Shown: positions 49,861 to 60,900 of the stretch, one piece after another | Numbering within the stretch: position 1 is the stretch's first letter | Layout of the letters: every line of letters starts with the position of its first letter | Assembly: GCA_963682055.1 (NCBI GenBank) | Contig: OY821751.1 | Span: forward strand, 3,472,001 to 3,536,000 | Direction of reading: 5' to 3' | DNA: 64,000 nt | Origin: Primula veris | Lineage: Eukaryota > Streptophyta > Magnoliopsida > Ericales > Primulaceae | Translations under genes and position numbers: made by a program | Notes under the pieces: model-generated | Databases searched by the model: none | What the model was told of the DNA's origin: nothing | Seen by the model: only the letters and a program-made list of their open reading frames with translations

Positions 49861-51600
49861 TTAATTTGAATTGATTGGTGGGGTCAACTGGGTTTGCGAT
49901 ATGGACATAATATCAAAATTTCAACCAAATTAAGGTTTAAAAATGATTTTTATTCTGAAAAAAATGTCTTAGGGTTTTAAGTTTTCGATTCAGGGTTTTT
50001 TCTTTTACTAATATTTATGTGTGTTCAAAGTTTGTCAATAATATTTTTGTTTTGGAAAATGGGTTAGGATTTTGTTTTTTTTTTTAATTTGGAGTTTTTT
50101 CTTTTGATCTCTTAAATTGAGTAATATCATAATTTCAAGTATATTTTAGAGATATGTGAGTTTTCGATTTTGTCCACTGTAGCAAAAACTTCATTTATTA
50201 TTATAAAACTTCTTCGGTAATGTTGTTAAGGTGGGTGTGGCTAAATTTTAACAACAGTTTAGCAATAAATTGTTTTGCTAAAATTTAGTCACACCCACCT
50301 TAGCAACATAACTCAAAAAAATTTATGATAATAAATTAACTTTTTATTATAGTGGTTTGTGATTTCACATTTATCCATTTTTATTTTTTTTTTGAAACAG
50401 ATTTCTTTCACTTTCTTATTTGGAAGAATATTGGATTTTAAAAGTGGGATTAAGATTGTTGAACCAAGTTTAGTTATTGAAAAATAACATGTGTTTTTGA
50501 AGTACAAACCGATTTAGGTACATAACAATCTGCATGTTATTGTTATACATAAAGTGGACAAGACTAGGCATGCAGATAGCAGTTATCAAAAAAAATTGCC
50601 ACTAATTTTCTTTCTATTTCATCAAAATCTCTATAGATTTTAATTTTCTTATAATACTTAAATTAAAATTACTATAAGTTGGCGTAAATTCAAAGTAATG
50701 AGATTGAGTCGTCAGGTATAATTAGCAAAATCAAAGCAATGAGTAATTTCTAAGCAACACATCTGGTAATGCTTATTAGTGCATCAAAACTACATATAAT
50801 ACAGAAACCCACCACTTAATCAATCATGGATCACACATATACATATTAATTTATAATCTTGCTAGTTGCTAGTCATGTTTGAATATAATAATGTGTCATT
50901 TTTCTTTAAAATATACTCCAATACAGGGATGAAACTTGTCTCTTACGCTCCTATCCCTATACTTAAATCCAATAGAATTATGTCACGTAATTATCCATAT
51001 TAATTTCTCTACTGATTTTCTTAAATTTAAAGTGAAATTAACACTTTTTATGATTTTAGCTAGAATTTTAAACTTTTACCAAAACTCAGCTTTATTATCA
51101 ATTTCCAAATTCTATTTTAATAATATGATTTTATTCTTATAGAAAAAGAAAAGAATGAAAATGGATTGTTTTATGAATTCAAATGATTAATAAAAAATGA
51201 ATTATATTATATTATAATTATAAGCAAGACACATATTCTCTTATAAACAAGAAAGGTCATGTGTTACCTTTGCTGAAGTATAGGATAATTGATACATGGG
51301 TTTTTCTTTTTTATAGATTTCATAATTTTAAAGAAATATGAAAAAACGGATGTAGTTGACATAAAAGATATATAAATGAGTTAAAGTAAGAAGGATGGAT
51401 TTTGTTTTCATTTATTGCAATTAATTTATTTTCACGGGAATTAACGTAACCATACCCTACACTTATTATATTAACAAAAACATATCATTAAAAATTATAT
51501 TATCAAAAACATATTTTCAATTAATACTTAATAAAAAATAAAAATAAAAACACATTCATGTGTCGCGATCTCTTTTCCCTCTTTCTCATCCTTTCATCCT
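49861..51600. other. AT-rich intergenic stretch
   Basis: Apart from the foldback at 50193-50336, no gene or clear element is seen. Confidence 0.5.
50193..50336. repeat. 144-bp foldback (MITE-like)
   Basis: Almost fully self-complementary: TTGTTAAGGTGGGTGTGGCT on the left pairs with its near complement on the right, and the arms extend outward to TTTATTATTATAAA and TTATGATAATAAA. No clear target duplication. Confidence 0.75.
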
Positions 51601-51605
51601 TTCTC

Positions 51606-52006
51606 TATTGAATATATACTTATATGTTGGACTAATTAGTGTTGTTGCAGAAGTACCAGGACTGAAATGAGTGAAGCTGTAGATTAGTAAAACTGTGTAA
51701 TTGAAAGTTTGTTATTATTTGTTATTAAAGGATCAATTGTGTTAAAACAGAAAGTTATAATGTGTTACTTTATGTAATTGAAGGATCAATTCTGTAAAGT
51801 ATGAAAGTTGTAATTTGCAGTATATAAGGACTGCCTATACTCATTTGTAAATATTCAGAACATTATAATCAATAAAAACTTACAGTTTCATCTCTCTATC
51901 TCTCTCTCTACATAGGCGATTTTATACATATATATATATACATATATATATTTGTCAATATACCTATTATATTGACTGTAAAACCACCAGATCATGGATT
52001 TCTACA
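51606..52006 (+). repeat. LTR 1 of the tandem array
   Basis: 401 bp, starting TATTGAATATATAC and ending TTTCTACA. It contains TATATAAGG (promoter TATA region) near 51825 and an AATAAA near 51877. It differs from LTRs 2 and 3 at 51671 (G for A), 51911 (C for T) and 51994 (A for G). Confidence 0.95.
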
Positions 52007-52018
52007 TGGTATCAGAGC
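52007..52018 (+). promoter_or_regulatory. Primer binding site, first unit
   Basis: TGGTATCAGAGC, complementary to the 3' end of initiator Met tRNA, directly after LTR 1. Confidence 0.9.
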
Positions 52019-52172
52019 TAATTGCTCATCTCCGCTGTTAATTTCGCCTTCAATCAAAGCTGGTTTGATATTCTTTAAACTCTAATTTTTAGGGTTTGAG
52101 TTTTTTTTAGGGTTTCTTTCTTAAAAGATAATAGATTTATTATCTTATATGTTGGTTTCTTTTGATCAACAC

Positions 52173-52512
52173 ACAGAAGTAAAACTTACCCCAATTCTTT
52201 GAAAAGAATTAGGGGTTTTCTGTTTTTTGTGTATATATTGTTGAGTTTATTATAAATCAAGGTTAATTTGTTTTTTTTGGTTATTGATATTTCTTTTTGT
52301 TGTTATTCCTGAATATTTTAAGACAGAAGTAAAATTTACCCCAATTCTTTAAAAAAGAAATTAGGGGTTTTCTGTGATAGATCTTTGTATTGATATAGCT
52401 TACTGCAATTAAGACTAATTTGTTGTTTTGAAGTTTTTTTTTTTGTTGATTAATTTCAAAACAGAAGTAAAATTTGCCCCAATTCTTTAAAAGGAATTAG
52501 GGATTTTTCTGT
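52173..52512 (+). repeat. Three stem-loop repeats in the first leader
   Basis: Three related hairpins at 52173-52223, 52323-52375 and 52461-52512 lie between primer binding site and gag. Each runs ACAGAAGTAAAA, then CCCCAATTCTTT, a short loop, a complement ending AATTAGGGG, and TTTTCTGT. The outer ACAGAA and TTCTGT pair, as do the inner CCCC-ATTCTTT and its partner. Spacing is 150 and 138 bp. Confidence 0.9.
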
Positions 52513-52589
52513 TAAAAGGTTGTTTTGTGTTCTTTCTTGGAACATTAGGGTTTAGTCTTACTTCTTTGTTTTCTATTTAGGTTTTTTTT

Positions 52590-55500
52590 ATGGAGAATAT
52601 AGCGGCACCCGTGATTACTACTATGAATCCTTATTTCATAGGGACTAATGAGAATACTAGTTCTAGTTTGGTTTCTCCTGTTCTATCTGGGTTTAATTTC
52701 CATTCTTGGAAAAGGGCTATGGAGATTTCTATTGGGGCTAAGTCAAAATTAGGGGTTGTTAATGGTGCTTTATCTTGCCCAGTTGAGGGGGATCAAATGT
52801 TTGGGGCTTGGCATCAATGTAATTTGATAGTAATGTCTTGGATAATAAAATCAGTTAGTGAGGATATTGCCCAGTCTATTCTTTATGTAGACACAGCTGC
52901 TAGAATGTGGATGGAATTGAATGAAAGATTTTCTCAGGGTAATGAGGCTAGGATTTATGAACTTCATCAGGATATTAATTCTACTACACAAGGAAATATG
53001 TCTGTATCCACCTATTTTACCAAGTTAGAAACTTCTTGGAATGGTTTGTCTATTATTAATCCTATTCCTAGGTGTAGTTGTGGTACAATTGCTGGGTGTA
53101 CTTGTAGTGTGATGTCTGCTATTGTTGCTAGAGAGAATAGAATGTTCAAAATGACTTTCTTGATGGGTTTAAATGAAAGGTTTTCTATGGTAAGGGGTCA
53201 GATTTTGCTTATGAAGCCCATGCCTAGTATGAATAACATTTACTCAATGATTAGTCATGATGAGAAGCAGAACAATGTTCATAATAATCATGTGGTACAG
53301 TCTCAGAATTTAGCTTTAAGTGTTCAGTCTCAGAATATTCAGGGAAATCAAAGGGCTGTTGGATATAATCAGGGTAGTTATAGGCCTAGTTTTGGAAGAT
53401 GCAGCAATAGTATGAAGTGTTCTCATTGTGGATCTAATAGACACACTAGGGACAAGTGTTATAAAGTTCATGGGTATCCACCTGGTTGGAGACCCAGACC
53501 TAGGCTATCTTCTTTTCAATCTAGACCACAAGCTTATTTAGCTTCTACTTCTCAACCTTCTGGAGTTTTTCAGCAGAATCTTCAATCTCCTCATTTCTTG
53601 CCTTATCAGAATCAGATTTCTTATCAAGATTCTTATCAGAATCAAGTTCCTCAGACTCAAATAGATCAGACTCAGTTATCCACTGTTCATTCTTCTCAAA
53701 TTAATGATGTTAGTTCTTCACAGCAAGCTGCTGTTATTGACACACCCATATCCAATCTCACCTTTACTAACATGACAGGTACACCTGCAGTTTATAATTG
53801 TTCTACCTATGATTCTTTGGAGTTTGGTAATTATAAAAATACTTGGATATTAGATAGTGGAGCTAGTGAACACATGATTAATGATTTTTCTAAATTTTTA
53901 TCATACAAAACTAGTAGTATTCCTTATGTAAATTTACCTAATGGTCATAAAGCTGAAGTAAATTGGATTGGAACAGTAAAATTTAAGTCTGGATTAGTAT
54001 TATACAATGTGTTATGTGTTCCCTCTTTTAGTTTTAATCTAATCTCAGTTAGTAAGTTAACTAGGGATGTCTCTTGTGTTGTCAAATTTGAGAAGAGCTT
54101 TTGTTATATTCAGGACCAGGGCTCTATGAGGATGATTGGTAGTGCTGCAGAGAAAAATGGCCTGTATTTCTTTCAGAATCCTGTTCTTCTTAGTACAGTT
54201 AGTGAAAAGCTTCCTATTTGTAATTCTTCTTCTCAGAATAAGCCATCTATTTGGCATTATAGGTTAGGTCATCCTAGTAGTTCAATTTTAAAACTTGCTA
54301 TTAATGATGTAAATAGTGATTCTGGTGTTGTTTGTGATTCCTGTCATCTTGCTAAACATAATAGATCTCCTTTTCCTTTAAGAACTTCTTCTACTACTCT
54401 TGCTTTTGAGTTAATACATTGTGATCTATGGGGACCATATGCAGTAGAAACACATGATGGTCATCAATTTTTCTTAACCATTGTAGATGATTACACTAGA
54501 TGTACTTGGGTTTTTCTTCTTAAAAATAAGTCTGATACTGCTGCTGTTCTTATGCATTTTGTTAAAATGGTTAGTACTCAATTTGGTTTGTCTGTTAAAG
54601 TGTTAAGGTCAGATAATGGATCTGAGTTTTTTCTAAACAATTTTTACTTGAATAATGGTATTCTACATCAGACTAGCTGTGTAGAAACACCTCAACAAAA
54701 TGGTATAGTTGAAAGAAAACATCAGCATCTCCTTAATGTAGCAAGGGCTTTAAGATTTCATTCATGTTTGCCATTAAAATTCTGGTGTGATTGTATACTT
54801 ACTGCTGTTTATTTAATTAATAGAATGCCTACTCCTTTATTAAAAAACAAGTCTCCATATGAAATGTTATATAACAAAAAGGTTTCTTACAGTCATCTTA
54901 GAGTATTTGGTTGTCTATGTTTTGCTAGTACACTATCCAGAAATAGGACTAAGTTTGATCCAAGAGGAAGAAAATGTGTCTTAATAGGTTATGGCACTAG
55001 TACAAAAGGTTACAAATTATATGATTGTGAAACACAAGAGTTTTTTCTTTCTAGGGATGTAACCTTTTATGAACATATAATGTTTTTTAATAATAGTAGT
55101 TTTGATAATTCTGATCTTTCAGCTAAGAAAACAACTGAGTTGTTTACTGATACACTCAACCCTAAGGTTATTAACACTTCTGATGTTATTCATTCTGTAG
55201 ATAGTATTAGTAATAGACCAAAAAGGACACATAATGCTCCTGCATATCTTCAAGACTATCATATTGATTCTAATAAAGTATCTTCTTTAGCTACTTCTAC
55301 TTCTTTATATCCTTTGTCTTCTTATGTTAACTATGAGAATACTTCTCATAAGTATAAGTCTTTTTGCTTAGCCATTTCTGCTAAAACTGAACCTAGAAAT
55401 TATAAAGAAGCACACAGTAATCCTTTATGGCAAGAAGCAATGCAGAAAGAAATTAAGGCCTTAGAAGAAAACAGCACTTGGGTTTTAACTACATTACCTA

Positions 55501-56924
55501 TAGGAAAACAACCAATTGGTTGTAAATGGGTGTATAGAATTAAGTATAAAGCTGATGGTAGTATAGAAAGATATAAAGCTAGGCTGGTAGCCAAAGGTTA
55601 TACACAGCTAGAGGGTATTGATTATGAAGCTACTTTTTCACCAGTAGCAAAGATGACTACTGTTAGAGTTTTTTTAGCTATAGCTGCTTCCAAAAACTGG
55701 ATTTTATCTCAAATAGATGTTAATAATGCTTTCTTACATGGGGATTTAGATGAAGAAGTTTATATGCTTGTACCACCTGGTTTTCATCAAGATAATTTCA
55801 ATATGGTTTGTAAGTTGCAGAAGTCTTTATATGGTTTGAAACAAGCTTCAAGGCAATGGTTTTCTAAACTTAGTAATGCTTTAATTGATTTTGGTTTTGT
55901 TCAGTCTATTGCTGATTATTCTTTATTTACTTATAATAAGAATGGTGTTTTTCTTGCTTTGTTAGTCTATGTAGATGACATATTGATTGGGAGTTCATCA
56001 TCCACTTTAATTAATCAGGTTAAAATTTTCTTAGATAAAAGGTTCAAACTAAAAGATTTAGGTGAACTTAAATATTTTCTGGGTCTTGAAATAGCTAGAA
56101 ATAAGGATGGTATTCATGTTTGCCAAAGGAAATATGCTTTAGAATTATTGGCTGAGACTGGCCAGTTAGCAGTTAAACCTATAGATTTTCCAATGGATAC
56201 AAAAACAAAGTACACTATACAGAATACAGATTTACATGATGACATAACTGAATATAGAAGATTGATTGGTAGGCTTTTATATTTAACTATCACCAGACCT
56301 GACATTAGTTTTTCAGTTCATACACTTAGTCAGTTTCTGGCATCTCCCAGTAAGCAACATTTTACAGCAGCTATGAGAATTTTAAAGTATGTCAAGAAAA
56401 ATCCAGCTCAAGGTATATTCTTTTCTTCTTCTAGTAATTTCAGTTTAAAGGCTTTTAGTGATTCTGATTGGGCATCATGTATAGATACTAGGAAATCTAT
56501 TACAGGTTTTTGCATATTTTTAGGTGAATCTTTGATCTCATGGAAAAGTAAAAAACAGCATACCATATCTAGAAGTTCAGCAGAGGCTGAATATAGGGCT
56601 TTAGCAGCCACTTCATGTGAAATAATTTGGCTTCTACAGTTAATAAAAGATTTTGATTTAGAACATAAACAAGCTGCAATACTTTATACAGACAGTAAGT
56701 CTGCCTTAGCTTTAGCCCATAATCCAGTTCATCATGAAAGAACAAAGCATATAGAAGTAGATTGTCATTTTATAAGAGACCAAATACAGAAGAAAATTAT
56801 TCATCTTTTACATGTTTATACTTCCAATAATTTGGCTGATATGTTTACAAAAGCTTTGGGTGCACCAATTTTTACAAACTTATTGTCCAAGTTGGGTGTT
56901 TTATCACTACACAGCCCAACTTGA
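52590..56924 (+). CDS. Copia gag-pol polyprotein, first unit, intact
   Basis: A single 1,444-codon frame. Gag begins with a Retrotran_gag_3-type stretch (NPYFIGTNENTSSSLVSPVL, then HSWKRAMEISIGAKSKLG). The zinc knuckle CSHCGSNRHTRDKC is near residues 277-290 and is followed by CYKVHGYPPGW. The protease motif is DSGASEHM (about 423). The integrase has HYRLGHP and CDSC (zinc site, about 556-590), IHCDLWGP (about 609), RSDNGSEF (about 672) and PQQNGIVERK (about 702). The reverse transcriptase has QIDVNNAFLHGD (about 1040) and YVDD (about 1127). RNase H has SDSDWAS (about 1290) and SSAEAEYRAL. The catalytic residues I looked for are present and there is no break. Autonomous activity is plausible; expression is unknown. 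Confidence 0.95.
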   Translation: MENIAAPVITTMNPYFIGTNENTSSSLVSPVLSGFNFHSWKRAMEISIGAKSKLGVVNGALSCPVEGDQMFGAWHQCNLIVMSWIIKSVSEDIAQSILYVDTAARMWMELNERFSQGNEARIYELHQDINSTTQGNMSVSTYFTKLETSWNGLSIINPIPRCSCGTIAGCTCSVMSAIVARENRMFKMTFLMGLNERFSMVRGQILLMKPMPSMNNIYSMISHDEKQNNVHNNHVVQSQNLALSVQSQNIQGNQRAVGYNQGSYRPSFGRCSNSMKCSHCGSNRHTRDKCYKVHGYPPGWRPRPRLSSFQSRPQAYLASTSQPSGVFQQNLQSPHFLPYQNQISYQDSYQNQVPQTQIDQTQLSTVHSSQINDVSSSQQAAVIDTPISNLTFTNMTGTPAVYNCSTYDSLEFGNYKNTWILDSGASEHMINDFSKFLSYKTSSIPYVNLPNGHKAEVNWIGTVKFKSGLVLYNVLCVPSFSFNLISVSKLTRDVSCVVKFEKSFCYIQDQGSMRMIGSAAEKNGLYFFQNPVLLSTVSEKLPICNSSSQNKPSIWHYRLGHPSSSILKLAINDVNSDSGVVCDSCHLAKHNRSPFPLRTSSTTLAFELIHCDLWGPYAVETHDGHQFFLTIVDDYTRCTWVFLLKNKSDTAAVLMHFVKMVSTQFGLSVKVLRSDNGSEFFLNNFYLNNGILHQTSCVETPQQNGIVERKHQHLLNVARALRFHSCLPLKFWCDCILTAVYLINRMPTPLLKNKSPYEMLYNKKVSYSHLRVFGCLCFASTLSRNRTKFDPRGRKCVLIGYGTSTKGYKLYDCETQEFFLSRDVTFYEHIMFFNNSSFDNSDLSAKKTTELFTDTLNPKVINTSDVIHSVDSISNRPKRTHNAPAYLQDYHIDSNKVSSLATSTSLYPLSSYVNYENTSHKYKSFCLAISAKTEPRNYKEAHSNPLWQEAMQKEIKALEENSTWVLTTLPIGKQPIGCKWVYRIKYKADGSIERYKARLVAKGYTQLEGIDYEATFSPVAKMTTVRVFLAIAASKNWILSQIDVNNAFLHGDLDEEVYMLVPPGFHQDNFNMVCKLQKSLYGLKQASRQWFSKLSNALIDFGFVQSIADYSLFTYNKNGVFLALLVYVDDILIGSSSSTLINQVKIFLDKRFKLKDLGELKYFLGLEIARNKDGIHVCQRKYALELLAETGQLAVKPIDFPMDTKTKYTIQNTDLHDDITEYRRLIGRLLYLTITRPDISFSVHTLSQFLASPSKQHFTAAMRILKYVKKNPAQGIFFSSSSNFSLKAFSDSDWASCIDTRKSITGFCIFLGESLISWKSKKQHTISRSSAEAEYRALAATSCEIIWLLQLIKDFDLEHKQAAILYTDSKSALALAHNPVHHERTKHIEVDCHFIRDQIQKKIIHLLHVYTSNNLADMFTKALGAPIFTNLLSKLGVLSLHSPT

Positions 56925-56932
56925 GGGGGGTA

Positions 56933-57333
56933 TATTGAATATATACTTATATGTTGGACTAATTAGTGTTGTTGCAGAAGTACCAGGACTGAAATGAATG
57001 AAGCTGTAGATTAGTAAAACTGTGTAATTGAAAGTTTGTTATTATTTGTTATTAAAGGATCAATTGTGTTAAAACAGAAAGTTATAATGTGTTACTTTAT
57101 GTAATTGAAGGATCAATTCTGTAAAGTATGAAAGTTGTAATTTGCAGTATATAAGGACTGCCTATACTCATTTGTAAATATTCAGAACATTATAATCAAT
57201 AAAAACTTACAGTTTCATCTCTCTATCTCTCTCTCTATATAGGCGATTTTATACATATATATATATACATATATATATTTGTCAATATACCTATTATATT
57301 GACTGTAAAACCACCAGATCGTGGATTTCTACA
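56933..57333 (+). repeat. LTR 2 (shared middle LTR)
   Basis: 401 bp. It serves as 3' LTR of unit 1 and 5' LTR of unit 2. At the three sites where LTR 1 differs, it agrees with LTR 3. Confidence 0.95.
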
Positions 57334-57345
57334 TGGTATCAGAGC
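57334..57345 (+). promoter_or_regulatory. Primer binding site, second unit
   Basis: TGGTATCAGAGC directly after the middle LTR, identical to the first unit. Confidence 0.9.
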
Positions 57346-57499
57346 TAATTGCTCATCTCCGCTGTTAATTTCGCCTTCAATCAAAGCTGGTTTGATATTC
57401 TTTAAACTCTAATTTTTAGGGTTTGAGTTTTTTTTAGGGTTTCTTTCTTAAAAGATAATAGATTTATTATCTTATATGTTGGTTTCTTTTGATCAACAC

Positions 57500-57839
57500 A
57501 CAGAAGTAAAACTTACCCCAATTCTTTGAAAAGAATTAGGGGTTTTCTGTTTTTTGTGTATATATTGTTGAGTTTATTATAAATCAAGGTTAATTTGTTT
57601 TTTTTGGTTATTGATATTTCTTTTTGTTGTTATTCCTGAATATTTTAAGACAGAAGTAAAATTTACCCCAATTCTTTAAAAAAGAAATTAGGGGTTTTCT
57701 GTGATAGATCTTTGTATTGATATAGCTTACTGCAATTAAGACTAATTTGTTGTTTTGAAGTTTTTTTTTTTGTTGATTAATTTCAAAACAGAAGTAAAAT
57801 TTGCCCCAATTCTTTAAAAGGAATTAGGGGTTTTTCTGT
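57500..57839 (+). repeat. Three stem-loop repeats in the second leader
   Basis: The copy of 52173-52512, offset by 5,327 bp. In the third hairpin this unit has AATTAGGGG where the first has AATTAGGGA, so the stem is better paired here. Confidence 0.9.
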
Positions 57840-57916
57840 TAAAAGGTTGTTTTGTGTTCTTTCTTGGAACATTAGGGTTTAGTCTTACTTCTTTGTTTTC
57901 TATTTAGGTTTTTTTT

Positions 57917-60900
57917 ATGGAGAATATAGCTGCACCCGTGATTACTACTATGAATCCTTATTTCATAGGGACTAATGAGAATACTAGTTCTAGTTTGGTT
58001 TCTCCTGTTCTATCTGGGTCTAATTTCCATTCTTGGAAAAGGGCTATGGAGATTTCTATTGGGGCTAAGTCAAAATTAGGGGTTGTTAATGGTGCTTTAT
58101 CTTGCCCAGTTGAGGGGGATCAAATGTTTGGGGCTTGGCATCAATGTAATTTGATAGTAATGTCTTGGATAATAAAATCAGTTAGTGAGGATATTGCCCA
58201 GTCTATTCTTTATGTAGACACAGCTGCTAGAATGTGGATGGAATTGAATGAAAGATTTTCTCAGGGTAATGAGGCTAGGATTTATGAACTTCATCAGGAT
58301 ATTAATTCTACTACACAAGGAAATATGTCTGTATCCACCTATTTTACCAAGTTAGAAACTTCTTGGAATGGTTTGTCTATTATTAATCCTATTCCTAGGT
58401 GTAGTTGTGGTACAATTGCTGGGTGTACTTGTAGTGTGATGTCTGCTATTGTTGCTAGAGAGAATAGAATGTTCAAAATGACTTTCTTGATGGGTTTAAA
58501 TGAAAGGTTTTCTATGGTAAGGGGTCAGATTTTGCTTATGAAGCCCATGCCTAGTATGAATAACATTTACTCAATGATTAGTCATGATGAGAAGCAGAAC
58601 AATGTTCATAATAATCATGTGGTACAGTCTCAGAATTTAGCTTTAAGTGTTCAGTCTCAGAATATTCAGGGAAATCAAAGGGCTGTTGGATATAATCAGG
58701 GTAGTTATAGGCCTAGTTTTGGAAGATGCAGCAATAGTATGAAGTGTTCTCATTGTGGATCTAATAGACACACTAGGGACAAGTGTTATAAAGTTCATGG
58801 GTATCCACCTGGTTGGAGACCCAGACCTAGGCTATCTTCTTTTCAATCTAGACCACAAGCTTATTTAGCTTCTACTTCTCAACCTTCTGGAGTTTTTCAG
58901 CAGAATCTTCAATCTCCTCATTTCTTGCCTTATCAGAATCAGATTTCTTATCAAGATTCTTATCAGAATCAAGTTCCTCAGACTCAAATAGATCAGACTC
59001 AGTTATCCACTGTTCATTCTTCTCAAATTAATGATGTTAGTTCTTCACAGCAAGCTGCTGTTATTGACACACCCATATCCAATCTCACCTTTACTAACAT
59101 GACAGGTACACCTGCAGTTTATAATTGTTCTACCTATGATTCTTTGGAGTTTGGTAATTATAAAAATACTTGGATATTAGATAGTGGAGCTAGTGAACAC
59201 ATGATTAATGATTTTTCTAAATTTTTATCATACAAAACTAGTAGTATTCCTTATGTAAATTTACCTAATGGTCATAAAGCTGAAGTAAATTGGATTGGAA
59301 CAGTAAAATTTAAGTCTGGATTAGTATTATACAATGTGTTATGTGTTCCCTCTTTTAGTTTTAATCTAATCTCAGTTAGTAAGTTAACTAGGGATGTCTC
59401 TTGTGTTGTCAAATTTGAGAAGAGCTTTTGTTATATTCAGGACCAGGGCTCTATGAGGATGATTGGTAGTGCTGCAGAGAAAAATGGCCTGTATTTCTTT
59501 CAGAATCCTGTTCTTCTTAGTACAGTTAGTGAAAAGCTTCCTATTTGTAATTCTTCTTCTCAGAATAAGCCATCTATTTGGCATTATAGGTTAGGTCATC
59601 CTAGTAGTTCAATTTTAAAACTTGCTATTAATGATGTAAATAGTGATTCTGGTGTTGTTTGTGATTCCTGTCATCTTGCTAAACATAATAGATCTCCTTT
59701 TCCTTTAAGAACTTCTTCTACTACTCTTGCTTTTGAGTTAATACATTGTGATCTATGGGGACCATATGCAGTAGAAACACATGATGGTCATCAATTTTTC
59801 TTAACCATTGTAGATGATTACACTAGATGTACTTGGGTTTTTCTTCTTAAAAATAAGTCTGATACTGCTGCTGTTCTTATGCATTTTGTTAAAATGGTTA
59901 GTACTCAATTTGGTTTGTCTGTTAAAGTGTTAAGGTCGGATAATGGATCTGAGTTTTTTCTAAACAATTTTTACTTGAATAATGGTATTCTACATCAGAC
60001 TAGCTGTGTAGAAACACCTCAACAAAATGGTATAGTTGAAAGAAAACATCAGCATCTCCTTAATGTAGCAAGGGCTTTAAGATTTCATTCATGTTTGCCA
60101 TTAAAATTCTGGTGTGATTGTATACTTACTGCTGTTTATTTAATTAATAGAATGCCTACTCCTTTATTAAAAAACAAGTCTCCATATGAAATGTTATATA
60201 ACAAAAAGGTTTCTTACAGTCATCTTAGAGTATTTGGTTGTCTATGTTTTGCTAGTACACTATCCAGAAATAGGACTAAGTTTGATCCAAGAGGAAGAAA
60301 ATGTGTCTTAATAGGTTATGGCACTAGTACAAAAGGTTACAAATTATATGATTGTGAAACACAAGAGTTTTTTCTTTCTAGGGATGTAACCTTTTATGAA
60401 CATATAATGTTTTTTAATAATAGTAGTTTTGATAATTCTGATCTTTCAGCTAAGAAAACAACTGAGTTGTTTACTGATACACTCAACCCTAAGGTTATTA
60501 ACACTTCTGATGTTATTCATTCTGTAGATAGTATTAGTAATAGACCAAAAAGGACACATAATGCTCCTGCATATCTTCAAGACTATCATATTGATTCTAA
60601 TAAAGTATCTTCTTTAGCTACTTCTACTTCTTTATATCCTTTGTCTTCTTATGTTAACTATGAGAATACTTCTCATAAGTATAAGTCTTTTTGCTTAGCC
60701 ATTTCTGCTAAAACTGAACCTAGAAATTATAAAGAAGCACACAGTAATCCTTTATGGCAAGAAGCAATGCAGAAAGAAATTAAGGCCTTAGAAGAAAACA
60801 GCACTTGGGTTTTAACTACATTACCTATAGGAAAACAACCAATTGGTTGTAAATGGGTGTATAGAATTAAGTATAAAGCTGATGGTAGTATAGAAAGATA

